In this document: positions 21,080-28,453 of the stretch, in pieces | How positions within the stretch are numbered: the stretch's first letter is position 1 | Layout of the letters: each line of letters begins with the position of its first letter | NCBI GenBank assembly: GCA_031267375.1 | Contig: JAIRZE010000013.1 | Coordinates: 1-28,453 of the forward strand | DNA from: Rickettsiales bacterium | GTDB taxonomy: Bacteria; Pseudomonadota; Alphaproteobacteria; Rs-D84 | DNA: 28,453 nucleotides | Reading direction: 5' to 3' | Translations under genes and position numbers: made by a program | Notes under the pieces: generated by a model | What the model was told of the DNA's origin: nothing | Database searches by the model: none | Seen by the model: only the letters and a program-made list of their open reading frames with translations

Positions 21080-21411
21080 ATGAGCAAAAAAGAATATATT
21101 GAAATTCCGACAATCGGCGAATTTCTTTATGAAGAATTTATGGAGCCCTTGAATCTGTCGCAAAGCGCTTTGGCGCGGTCATTGAATGTTCCGCAAAATC
21201 GCATTAATGAAATTATAAATGGCAAGCGCGGAATTACCGCCGATACCGTTTACGCTTGTGCAAATATTTCAAAATGTCGGACGGCTTTTTTATCCGGATA
21301 CAGAACGGTTTTGAACAAATTTTGGCGCGGCGGGCTTTGGAAAAGGAATTGGCGCGAATTGTGCCGTATGCGAATGATAATAAAAATTCGGTTAATCGGA
21401 TGGCTATGTAA
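21080..21411 (+). pseudogene. higA: Frameshifted HigA-type antitoxin remnant
   Basis: The first part, MSKKEYIEIPTIGEFLYEEF followed by MEPLNLSQSALARSLNVPQN and RINEIINGKRGITADTV, is the XRE helix-turn-helix of the HigA family. At about 21250 the frame is lost; the remainder continues in the -1-base frame as RLCKYFKMSDGFFIRIQNGF, then EQILARRALEKELARIVPYA, ending at TAA 21409-21411. Restoring one T in the GTTTACG run would give the expected ADTVLRL junction. No higB toxin is visible upstream. As it stands, the helix-turn-helix frame stays open through the next gene, producing an apparent fusion that is not real. A sequencing error in the T-run cannot be excluded. Confidence 0.75.
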
Positions 21412-21436
21412 TAATTTATATGCCTGCGAGAGAGAA

Positions 21437-22264
21437 ATGAAGAAAGTTAAATTATTTTTATCCGTGGTTTTCACCTTGACGATTTTTTCGCCAGTGTTTG
21501 CAAGCCCGGAATCATTGCGCGATACAGAAGCCGCAATGATAAGATTGTTTGAGCCTTACTGTAATAATTTGGAGCATAATGTTAATATTCAGCTTGTATG
21601 CAATACAAAAAAATCCAATGGCGAATATGTGGGATTTGAAATTACCGGAAGCTGTGAATTGAAAGAAGGTTATGACGAGGCTGCATTGAATAAAGATGCA
21701 GAAAATTACTGCAAAAATAAATCTGTAAAACAACCAGCAAAACCGGAAAAAGAAGAAAAAAAGCCTGTGGTGGTTGCCGCGCCGGCGGCCCTGCGCGCCG
21801 CACAGGTTATCCCTTGGACGGAACCTACAAATTATAAAATTATAGAGACTGTTGCCCAGTTTAATAAGATGATGACAAACGAACATCCTGTGGATAAGGA
21901 TGATAAATATAAGGGTTGGGCCGGAACCTGCGGATATGGCTGGGAAGAGGGCTGGCCTTGTGTTGTATGCGTTGACATTCCCGCCGACCAAATTTATAAA
22001 GAAGGCGGATATAAAGTTATGGGCGACAAATCCATAGACTATGTAGTCGGGCCCGGATTCAAAATTTCCGGGGACAGATTTTGTCCCGACGGCGGCGAAT
22101 CCGAATGCCAGGTAAATGGCGGCCGTCCGGATTGGACAAAGTGCACCGGCAACGAAAAATCTGTTCCGGAAAACGCCAATAATTCCGTGTCGCTCAGCCA
22201 ATATGAACAGCGGATAAATGCGGCGAAAGACAAATATCTGAAAGCGGTGGCGGAAACAAAATGA
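21437..22264 (+). CDS. Secreted protein, unknown function, coupled to OmpA-like gene
   Basis: ATG 21437 follows a GAGAGA site and opens a clear signal peptide (MKKVKLFLSVVFTLTIFSPV, cleavage near FAS). The mature protein of about 250 residues has an N-terminal part with spaced Cys (CNNLEHNVNIQLVCNTK, SCELKEG), a Lys/Glu/Pro linker (KQPAKPEKEEKKPVVVAAPA) and a Trp/Gly/Cys-rich domain (KYKGWAGTCGYGWEEGWPCV, FCPDGGESECQVNGGRPDWT). The in-frame extension upstream to 21026 is the higA remnant and is not part of the gene. Its stop overlaps the start of the next gene (ATGA), implying translational coupling and a joint role with that OmpA-like protein. No family recognised. Confidence 0.8.
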   Translation: MKKVKLFLSVVFTLTIFSPVFASPESLRDTEAAMIRLFEPYCNNLEHNVNIQLVCNTKKSNGEYVGFEITGSCELKEGYDEAALNKDAENYCKNKSVKQPAKPEKEEKKPVVVAAPAALRAAQVIPWTEPTNYKIIETVAQFNKMMTNEHPVDKDDKYKGWAGTCGYGWEEGWPCVVCVDIPADQIYKEGGYKVMGDKSIDYVVGPGFKISGDRFCPDGGESECQVNGGRPDWTKCTGNEKSVPENANNSVSLSQYEQRINAAKDKYLKAVAETK

Positions 22265-24720
22265 AGAAAGTCTGTTTGATATTTTTTATGTGCTTTGTCG
22301 CGGTCTTGCCGCGCGGCTCTTTTGCCGCGTCCCAGGAAGAGGCGGCAGCCGAATTAAAAAAAGAAATTAATGAAATCGTGGATGAAGCAACCAAAGAATT
22401 ATCCGCTGCCGGGGCTGCAAAAGTTCAGACTTATGCAAACGAGGCCGCCGCCGTTGCAAAGCCTGGCAATGCGGAAAGCACGGCGACAATCACTATTTCT
22501 GGAATGGTCAGCGACAACGCGGGCCCGCTTGTTGGCGCAAGCATTTCTTCGGAATCCACCCTATCAAAAGGAGTGCAGTCGGATGCAGAGGGCAAATTTG
22601 AATTTAAGAATTTTCCCGCAAACAGCAGAGTAAAAATCTCTTATATTGGTATGAAGACTGTCATATTGGACAATGATAAAATCAGCAATATTGTTTTGGA
22701 AGAAGATACCACGCTTTTGGATGAAGATGTTGCATCTGGTTGTATTCCTAATAAAGAATGCAATATTCCGGAACTTGACGAAGAAGGAAACTGCGTGCAG
22801 GATGAAAAGAAACAATGCAAAGTTTTGGAAAAAGGAATTTGCTCAAAAGACAACGATGCTTATAAATGCGTCAAGAAACAATCCAAACCGGCAGAGCCTG
22901 AAATAGACCCAGAAGAACAAAAGAGAATAGAAGAAAAAAAGAAGATAGATGCCGAGGCTATGAAAAAACTTGTCGCTAACGAAAACGCGATGAAAGAAAA
23001 AGAAAATTCCACGGCTAATAAACTGTTGGGCGGGGCGGCCATAGGCTCTGCCGGAATGGGCGGAAAAATGCTACTTTCCGGTATGGCGGAACAATCCGCC
23101 GACAAAGCGATTCAGGAAGAAATGCAGGGCGTGCTGAATTCTATGTACTGCAAAGTTCCCGGCAGCACAAAAATAAATTACGGCACAACTGATAACCCTT
23201 TGCCCGGCGACGGAGTGCAAATGGCAGAGATGCGCGGAGAGTACGAGCGTATAGCGACGCAATTAAAATCCGACAAAGAGTCCCTGGGTATGATGCCCGG
23301 CATAGAAGCCGAAACTGTATTTGATAAACGATCCAGCGGCCTGTATGACAAGGATACCGCGGGCTATAAAGTTCGCGAAGGCGAAGGAAATATTGCCAGC
23401 GTATTCGGCGCCCTGTCCGGAAATGAAAAAGACAAGGCTTTGTGGGATGCTCAACTGGCAGAATCCAAGACCCAGGTAAATGCCGGCATCGGTCTGGCCG
23501 CGACGGGCGTGGTTGGCGGCATCGTTGGAAATATGCTGATCAACAAAGACGCGCCAAAGGAAAACAGCAAGCAGATATTGCAAGAACGCAAGGACAAGCT
23601 GGCGGCATTGAATAAAAAAATTAGGGAAGTCATTCCGGACCCGGTTGTTATAGCACCGGCCAATGTTTGTACGGGCATATTCAAAACCGGCGAAGACGGC
23701 GAATGCGAATGCATAAATGGCGGCGACACTGGCGAAAACTGCAAATGCTCAGAGGGTCAGGCTTTGCAAGGGGACCGGTGCGCCACTTGTCCGGCCGGCC
23801 AGCAGCCGAATGATGACAGGATTGGCTGCAAAGAAACGCCGAAAGATATTTGCGCCGGCAAAGATGCCAGCCTTTTTGAAGGCAACGAAAAGGGCGAATG
23901 CGTTTGCAAAAATAACAAGGAAGAACGGCCAATCGGCACTTGCGTATGTCCCAAAAATTCAGAGCCGGTCGGCGACGCTTGCAAACCTTGCGATGACGGC
24001 GCGACATCCGACGGGTTGGGCGTGTGCGTACTGCCGCCTGCGGCCCAGGATTGTCCGATAACCGGCCAACAGAAAATAAAAGACAAATGCCAATGTACAG
24101 AGGATACAATTCTTAATACTGAAAAAAACGCTTGTATTGCTTGTGGGAAAGGTGAAAATGCGAACGCCGATCAGACGGAATGCGTCAAGCCGGCAGTTGT
24201 ATTCAAAGACGCGCAAGGCAAGTCGTTATTTAATCCCGGCAATTGGACTTTGTCGGATCTTGGCAAAAGACAAGTTGAAGAATATAAAACCAAAATTGCA
24301 AGCATACAGCAGAATCCGATTTGTTATGTGGTTGTCGGGCACTCTGACAAACGGGGCATAAATCCAAGCAAAAATGAGTGCTTGAAAAATAATGAAGCCT
24401 TGTCAAAATGCCGCGCCGATGTTGTTAGCAAAGAATTGAACTTTAATAAAAATAATTCATTGGTCTATGGCGTTGGTCCGATAGCTTGCGAGAAAGATGG
24501 AAATGCAGAAGAATGCAGAAAGGTTATAATTGTCGCATATCCGTATGCCTGCACGGACACGGCAAATATTTTTGGACCCGGTGGCGAAAGCGTCGGTGTG
24601 GATATTCTTAAAAATTTGGGCGGTGGCGATCTGGCCAGCACTGCCAGCGGCTCGCTGGGTGGCGGCGGGGCAGGCGGTGGTGGCATTGCCGGTGTTGTCG
24701 GCCAAGTGGTAGGCAAATAG
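22261..24720 (+). CDS. OmpA-like outer-membrane/peptidoglycan-linked protein with CarboxypepD_reg-like and Cys-rich repeats
   Basis: The 819-residue protein starts with a signal peptide (cleavage near SFAA, residue 22). Residues about 76-152 form a carboxypeptidase-regulatory-like beta domain (ISGMVSDNAGPLVGASISSE...GKFEFKNFPANSRVKISYIG), the type common at the N-terminus of Bacteroidetes TonB-linked receptors. Two glycine-zipper helices follow (LLGGAAIGSAGMGGKMLLSG; GIGLAATGVVGGIVGNMLIN). Residues about 465-640 hold EGF/growth-factor-receptor-like Cys repeats (CSEGQALQGDRCATCPAGQQ). Residues about 648-765 resemble an OmpA/MotB peptidoglycan-binding domain (VVVGHSDKRG, ALSKCRADVVSKEL). The end is Gly-rich. 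It probably bridges the outer membrane and cell wall. It is translationally coupled to the preceding secreted protein. Confidence 0.8.
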   Translation: MKKVCLIFFMCFVAVLPRGSFAASQEEAAAELKKEINEIVDEATKELSAAGAAKVQTYANEAAAVAKPGNAESTATITISGMVSDNAGPLVGASISSESTLSKGVQSDAEGKFEFKNFPANSRVKISYIGMKTVILDNDKISNIVLEEDTTLLDEDVASGCIPNKECNIPELDEEGNCVQDEKKQCKVLEKGICSKDNDAYKCVKKQSKPAEPEIDPEEQKRIEEKKKIDAEAMKKLVANENAMKEKENSTANKLLGGAAIGSAGMGGKMLLSGMAEQSADKAIQEEMQGVLNSMYCKVPGSTKINYGTTDNPLPGDGVQMAEMRGEYERIATQLKSDKESLGMMPGIEAETVFDKRSSGLYDKDTAGYKVREGEGNIASVFGALSGNEKDKALWDAQLAESKTQVNAGIGLAATGVVGGIVGNMLINKDAPKENSKQILQERKDKLAALNKKIREVIPDPVVIAPANVCTGIFKTGEDGECECINGGDTGENCKCSEGQALQGDRCATCPAGQQPNDDRIGCKETPKDICAGKDASLFEGNEKGECVCKNNKEERPIGTCVCPKNSEPVGDACKPCDDGATSDGLGVCVLPPAAQDCPITGQQKIKDKCQCTEDTILNTEKNACIACGKGENANADQTECVKPAVVFKDAQGKSLFNPGNWTLSDLGKRQVEEYKTKIASIQQNPICYVVVGHSDKRGINPSKNECLKNNEALSKCRADVVSKELNFNKNNSLVYGVGPIACEKDGNAEECRKVIIVAYPYACTDTANIFGPGGESVGVDILKNLGGGDLASTASGSLGGGGAGGGGIAGVVGQVVGK

Positions 24721-24753
24721 TTTTATTATGCATTGTTAAACAATTTTGTGCTT

Positions 24754-24917
24754 ATAAAACTCGGTGGTAAATCCCCTTCCCACAGGGAATGGGTGCCCCC
24801 GAAGGGGGCGGGGTAAGGGTAATAAAATACATACTTTGATTTATTACCCTTACCCCGTCATCGCTTCGCGATGCCACCCCTTCCCGTGGGGAAGGGGAAT
24901 TTAGACTGAGCTTTTAT
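24754..24917. repeat. Full-length AGCTCGGT palindromic element
   Basis: The ends AAAACTCGGTGGTAAATCCC and GGGAATTTAGACTGAGCTTT enclose CCTTCCCACAGGGAATGGG, the loop palindrome GGGGTAAGGGTAATAAA / TTTATTACCCTTACCCC and GCATCGCGAAGCGATG-like hairpins. It lies between the convergent OmpA-like and exchanger genes, a position where a transcription terminator would be expected. Confidence 0.85.
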
Positions 24918-24936
24918 ATCAAAATAAAACAATTAA

Positions 24937-25881
24937 TTACACCACCACCCAGAAATATATTCCCAGAAGCGTCAAATATAATACTCCGGTTATGCGCGTA
25001 AAATGTTTAGTCCACATCAGCTGCGCGCACAGCATTGCTGTCGCCGCCAACATTATCCACATATCAAATTTTATAATTTCCGGCGCCACCAACACCGGCG
25101 CTGTCAGCGCGCCCGCCGCAATCACCATTGTCGCGTTCATAAAATTGCTGCCCAATATATTCCCCAGCGCCACGCCCGGATGCCTTCCCGCCGCCGCGAA
25201 AATCGTTACCAATAATTCCGGCGCGCAGGTCGCGGGCCCGGCTATCAGCAGGCCGGCCCTGGTTTCGCTGATATTAAAGACACTCATTATTTTGTTCAAT
25301 GCGTGCATAAATAATTCTCCGCCCAGATACACCGCCGCCGCGCCGATAAATATTGGAAAAATAATTTTTTTTAATTCCACTACCCCGGCCGCGCCAAAGC
25401 CACCCCTTCGCCAGCGAAGGGGAATTCGCTTCGTTTGAGTTTGACTTTTTCCGCATTCAAAAACATACGCGATAAAAATCACGCATAGTAAAATTCCGTC
25501 GCCGATGCCTATGCGCCCGTCCGCCATACAATACAGCAACGCGACCGCGGACAGCCATAAAAAAGCTATGTCGCGGGTATGCACGCGCGCCGCGGAAATC
25601 AATATTGGCGAGATAAAAAAACCAAGGCCCAGAATTCCCCACACATTAATGATATTGCTGCTGACGATTGTGCCGGCCAGAATATCCGCGCTGCCCTGCG
25701 CGCCTGCGGATATGGCTATGAAAAGTTCGGGCAGGGCGGTGCCGATGCCTATGATGACTACGGATACCAGAAATTCGCTGATGCCTATTTGCCGCGCCAG
25801 CCGCACGCAGCCCTTTACCAGCCAATCCGCGCCGACGGACATAATTCCCAGCCCCAGCAAAATAAAAATCCATTGCATCAT
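24937..25881 (-). CDS. Calcium/cation antiporter, YrbG/CaCA family (K+-dependent Na+/Ca2+ exchanger type)
   Basis: CaCA-family antiporters exchange Ca2+ for Na+ or H+ across the inner membrane using two inverted alpha-repeats. Both are visible in the 314-residue protein: the first has GIGTALPELFIAISAGAQG...GTIVSSNIINV (about 46-80) and the second GPATCAPELLVTIFAAAGRH...GNILGSNFMNA (about 218-252), with the transport Glu in each PEL motif. About ten hydrophobic helices are present. The cytoplasmic loop between the two halves contains a peptide (RIPLRWRRGGFGAAGVVEL) encoded by a fragment of the intergenic palindrome, in frame and not disrupting either repeat. No promoter or ribosome binding site stands out upstream of ATG 25881. 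Confidence 0.92.
   Translation of the reverse strand: MMQWIFILLGLGIMSVGADWLVKGCVRLARQIGISEFLVSVVIIGIGTALPELFIAISAGAQGSADILAGTIVSSNIINVWGILGLGFFISPILISAARVHTRDIAFLWLSAVALLYCMADGRIGIGDGILLCVIFIAYVFECGKSQTQTKRIPLRWRRGGFGAAGVVELKKIIFPIFIGAAAVYLGGELFMHALNKIMSVFNISETRAGLLIAGPATCAPELLVTIFAAAGRHPGVALGNILGSNFMNATMVIAAGALTAPVLVAPEIIKFDMWIMLAATAMLCAQLMWTKHFTRITGVLYLTLLGIYFWVVV
25380..25437. repeat. Palindromic-element fragment inside the exchanger gene
   Basis: CACCCCTTCGCCAGCGAAGG followed by GGAATTCGCTT matches the core of the intergenic family (compare 4940-4967 and 7169-7184). The preceding CACTACCCCGG resembles the loop arm. It lies in the central cytoplasmic loop of the CaCA protein, reads through without a stop and preserves the frame. 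This parallels Rickettsia palindromic elements, which insert in frame into genes. Confidence 0.75.
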
Positions 25882-25937
25882 AACAAGCGGATTTTATCCG
25901 CATTCGCCGCCGGTGTTGATAGGATAGAAATCAGAGA

Positions 25938-25992
25938 CATTATATTATTATATCGTTATATCGTTATATCGTGATATAACGATATAATGTTA
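25938..25992. repeat. AT-rich tandem/palindromic repeat (ATATCGTT units)
   Basis: About three tandem TATATCGT octads on the left are followed by the complementary GATATAACGATATAATGT. They form an AT-rich hairpin in the divergent spacer between the exchanger gene and the last gene. The structure is of the same general type as the heptad hairpins at 91, 1478 and 2024 but differs in sequence. Confidence 0.7.
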
Positions 25993-25999
25993 TGTTAAA

Positions 26000-26053
26000 T
26001 AAAGCTCGGTCTAAATTCCCCTTCCCTGTGGGAAGGGGAATTTAGACCGAGTT
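26000..26053. repeat. Minimal copy of the AGCTCGGT palindrome
   Basis: AAGCTCGGTCTAAATTCCCC, TTCCCTGTGGGAA and GGGGAATTTAGACCGAG make an almost perfect hairpin of about 54 nt without the internal loop section. It is comparable to the short copy at 4927. Confidence 0.85.
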
Positions 26054-26077
26054 GCGGTTGCTGCGGATAATACTTCC

Positions 26078-26107
26078 TTGACACGCAAAAAACTTTTATG
26101 TTAGAAT
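26078..26107 (+). promoter_or_regulatory. Promoter for the ankyrin/subtilisin-like gene
   Basis: TTGACA (26078-26083) and TAGAAT (26102-26107) are separated by 18 bp. The predicted transcript starts about 15-20 nt before the GTG start codon at 26130 and includes an AAGAGAG ribosome-binding-like stretch. Confidence 0.65.
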
Positions 26108-26129
26108 TTATTTCAAGAGAGATTTCTAA

Positions 26130-28453
26130 GTGAATTTACGCAGATTATTGTTCATTGTTCATTGTTCATTGTTCATTGCAATGCCGTCGGCATTGCTTGC
26201 CGCATCTGATTTTCAAACCGCCGCGCAATTATTATCAGCCGCGAAAAATGCCGATATAGGGCAGGTTCAGGCCCTGGTCAATAATGGCGCCGATGTGAAC
26301 TTTGTTGACAACACCGGGCTTTCAATCGTATGCACGGCTTTGATGAACAAGGATGTGCGGGCGGCCCAGATTTTACAGATGTATGGCGCCGATGCGTCGC
26401 GCTGCGACCAGCAGATAAAAAAATACAATAACAAGCAGCCAAAGACTGAATCCGGCGGATTATTCGGCGGGCTATCCACCGCCCAAAGCCTGGCATTGAC
26501 GGCGGCGGGGGCCGCCGTTGTCGTAGGCGGCGTTATGTTATTGGGCGGCGGCTTTGGCAGCGGCGGCGGCGGTGCCGGCGCCTCTTCCGGCGATCGTCCA
26601 AACAATAACGGAAATAATAATTCAGGCAATGGCACCGCGACAGGCACTGCGGCTTTGCCGTACGGTCCGGCTATGCCGAACGCGACATCGGAAAACACGA
26701 ACTATATCGCAAACCTGAATGTTTACAGCCCTGGAACCCCTGGAATTCTGGCGGATAATTTTTATTTGATGAACAATACCGGCGCTCAGAATTATCTTTT
26801 GATAATGCACGGCTATTCGCCCCTGGCGCGCGGATATTCCGGTATGCGGACACTGCGCAATACCGCGACATACGCTCCGTTGAGTTTATCAAATATAAAT
26901 CTGGGGCCCGATGCTGTTCAAGGCGGCCGCCCGGTTAATGTCGCACTGATTACGGCGAACGGTGTAAATGCGATTTCCGATTCGTCTTTGGGCGACAAGC
27001 TGACCCCTTGGACAACCTGCAACGGAACAAACTGCGCGACCGTGTCCGCCGCCAGTAATGATATGATTTCCAGCAAGTACTATAACAATAAAATAAACCG
27101 CGGTACGGATAACGGTTCTTTGTCCGATGACACGACGGCGGAAGACAGTGCATTGCTGTCTATGTTGGATTTGTCCGGATCCGGCACGGCGATTAACAGT
27201 ACCTCCGCGACAAATGATGACAATATTTTGGCAAAGATTGTCGGCGGCAATTTATCCGGATACACCAATGCTGATTATGTAGGCTTTATGCCGAACGGCC
27301 AGATGACGATTTTCCGCACCGGCGGCGGCACAGGGTTCAAGGCCGTACCCGGCGGCGCCACGGCAGCCTTTGATTCCGGCACGGATACCATAGGCGGCGT
27401 CGCGGTTTCATACATCGGCGCGGACGGATTTTATTATGTTGATACAAACGCGGACGGCGCGGTTGATACCGCGTACCTGGTCGCTGGCGCGGTCGCGACC
27501 GTGGCGAAACAGCTGGGCGATATTGATTACTATAACTATAAAGCCCTGTACAACGCGGGAATTTTATGGGCGGCCGGCGACGGAGTTTCCGGCGGACGCT
27601 CTCGCCCTGATATAGTCGCGAATGCCTCGGTAGTTTCCGGATTGCATTTGCGAGATGCCAAGACCTTATCTTGGATCACAAGCAGCGCGAACAAGACTAC
27701 TGATTTTTTCAGCTGGATAAACGAATATTATGATCGGGATACGACAGACGGAGCGGTCGCGGGCACCGACGCGTTTCCTGCGACGGATGCTTACAATTTC
27801 TTTATGGGATTGGGAACCAATTTTTCGCCGCTTGTAATTTTCAGCACCGGCGCGTTTGAAACAGATTCCGCCTGGTCGGGGCCGACCTTGGAGGCAGGCT
27901 TTGAAAACGCGGCGCCGCTGGTCTTTTCAAATGCAGAGCATTTATTCGCGTCCGTTGTTGCTGTTCATATAAACGGCACGGGTACGACCTGCACCGGATC
28001 AGGATGCAGTGTTTCCGGATATTCGCCCGGCGGAAAAATAGCTTTGTCGCAATGGGGAACGGATACGAACGGCGACAGTATCGCGGACACTTTTTATAAA
28101 GCGCGCAGCTGCGGCATTGCGGGCAGGGGGGCTGGCGGCATAGATCCCTGGTGTTTTGCGGCGGCGGGTATGACCGATGAAATGGCGGTCGCGTCTTTCG
28201 CCGGGGCGGCCGGGGCGGTAAAGGGCGCGTTCAGCTATATGGACAGCAAGCAGATTTTTGCATTGCTGGCATTGACCGCGGACGGCGCTTATTTGGGCAG
28301 CAACGGCACGGGATTGCCCGGCAGCACCCCGATAGCTTGGACAGCCGGCGGTTTGGCGTCTTATTTGCAGAGTATGTATGAACTTCCGGCCGAGGCTCAG
28401 TTCCGTGTAGACGGCGGCGAAGATTATCTGACCGTGTTCAAAGAAGTATTCGG
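26130..28453 (+). CDS. Secreted ankyrin-repeat protein with degenerate subtilisin-like (S8) domain, partial
   Basis: The frame opens at GTG 26130 and continues past the right edge, so 774 residues are visible. A signal peptide ends near ALLA (residue 24). Residues about 36-95 form ankyrin-type repeats (AKNADIGQVQALVNNGADVN, KDVRAAQILQMYGADAS). A Gly/Val hydrophobic stretch (about 120-145) and an Asn/Gly linker follow. The large C-terminal part resembles NalP-type S8 autotransporter proteases: YKALYNAGILWAAGDG aligns with the oxyanion-hole region, and GMTDEMAVASFAGAAGAVKG then AFSYMDSKQIFALLALTADG aligns without gaps with the active-site Ser helix. The expected GTS is replaced by TDE (Glu at residue 684), so it is probably inactive. 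A C-terminal beta-barrel may lie beyond the window. Confidence 0.75.
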   Translation, partial: MNLRRLLFIVHCSLFIAMPSALLAASDFQTAAQLLSAAKNADIGQVQALVNNGADVNFVDNTGLSIVCTALMNKDVRAAQILQMYGADASRCDQQIKKYNNKQPKTESGGLFGGLSTAQSLALTAAGAAVVVGGVMLLGGGFGSGGGGAGASSGDRPNNNGNNNSGNGTATGTAALPYGPAMPNATSENTNYIANLNVYSPGTPGILADNFYLMNNTGAQNYLLIMHGYSPLARGYSGMRTLRNTATYAPLSLSNINLGPDAVQGGRPVNVALITANGVNAISDSSLGDKLTPWTTCNGTNCATVSAASNDMISSKYYNNKINRGTDNGSLSDDTTAEDSALLSMLDLSGSGTAINSTSATNDDNILAKIVGGNLSGYTNADYVGFMPNGQMTIFRTGGGTGFKAVPGGATAAFDSGTDTIGGVAVSYIGADGFYYVDTNADGAVDTAYLVAGAVATVAKQLGDIDYYNYKALYNAGILWAAGDGVSGGRSRPDIVANASVVSGLHLRDAKTLSWITSSANKTTDFFSWINEYYDRDTTDGAVAGTDAFPATDAYNFFMGLGTNFSPLVIFSTGAFETDSAWSGPTLEAGFENAAPLVFSNAEHLFASVVAVHINGTGTTCTGSGCSVSGYSPGGKIALSQWGTDTNGDSIADTFYKARSCGIAGRGAGGIDPWCFAAAGMTDEMAVASFAGAAGAVKGAFSYMDSKQIFALLALTADGAYLGSNGTGLPGSTPIAWTAGGLASYLQSMYELPAEAQFRVDGGEDYLTVFKEVF
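26148..26178 (+). repeat. TTGTTCA heptad tandem repeat within signal-peptide codons
   Basis: Four near-perfect copies of TTGTTCA encode the hydrophobic core of the signal peptide (LFIVHCSLFIA). Because 7 is not a multiple of 3, the repeat cycles through all three frames and gives a seven-residue protein period per three copies. Confidence 0.8.

Noticed and set aside
21026..22264. A single 412-residue protein fusing a helix-turn-helix to a secreted domain
   Set aside because: An internal signal peptide with its own start at 21437 and a restorable HigA frame show that this is a frameshifted pseudogene followed by a separate gene.

Overview
The window is chromosomal DNA of a bacterium that looks like an uncultured, probably host-associated (gut-type) alphaproteobacterium. 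The evidence is a proteobacterial secY-rpsM-rpsK-rpoA-rplQ cluster, sigma70-type promoters, and many secreted or outer-membrane-type proteins. The lineage call is an inference; no rRNA or tRNA gene was seen. Intergenic spaces are crowded with palindromic repeats.

Region 1 (1-3761) holds the end of an upstream gene, secY, rpsM, rpsK and rpoA. The spacers are unusually long and filled with hairpins built from tandem heptanucleotides. adk, often found between secY and rpsM, is absent. A strong terminator follows rpoA.

Region 2 (about 3764-8450) is the most striking part: a complete diversity-generating retroelement (DGR) sits between rpoA and rplQ, genes that are normally adjacent. A perfect-consensus promoter precedes a TPR-like lipoprotein gene and avd. 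Then come a 121-bp template repeat, a nested-hairpin terminator, a MITE-like insertion, a target gene with a 121-bp variable repeat, and a DGR-type reverse transcriptase (YMDD, LGNQTSQ). The two repeats differ at 13 positions, and 12 of these are adenines in the template copy, which is the signature of adenine-directed mutagenic homing. rplQ follows with its own likely promoter and terminator.

Region 3 (9068-24720) is an island of large secreted cysteine-rich proteins. Three of them share a recurring module, C-x6-C-x4/6-C-G-x2-[FLW]-x2-C, that I cannot assign to a named family. Several carry glycine-zipper segments, and the last is an OmpA-like protein with a Bacteroidetes-style carboxypeptidase-regulatory domain and growth-factor-receptor-like cysteine repeats. 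Interspersed are a vapBC toxin-antitoxin pair, a frameshifted higA, a DUF559 nuclease-like gene and two membrane proteins of unknown role on the minus strand.

Region 4 (24754-28453) holds a CaCA-type Na+/Ca2+ exchanger on the minus strand, with an in-frame peptide derived from the intergenic repeat. It ends in the 5' part of a large ankyrin plus subtilisin-like (apparently catalytically dead) secreted protein that runs off the window.

One dispersed palindromic family, with ends like AAGCTCGGTGGAAATTCCCC and its complement, occurs at least nine times between genes and apparently twice inside genes. It is the main structural theme of the non-coding DNA.
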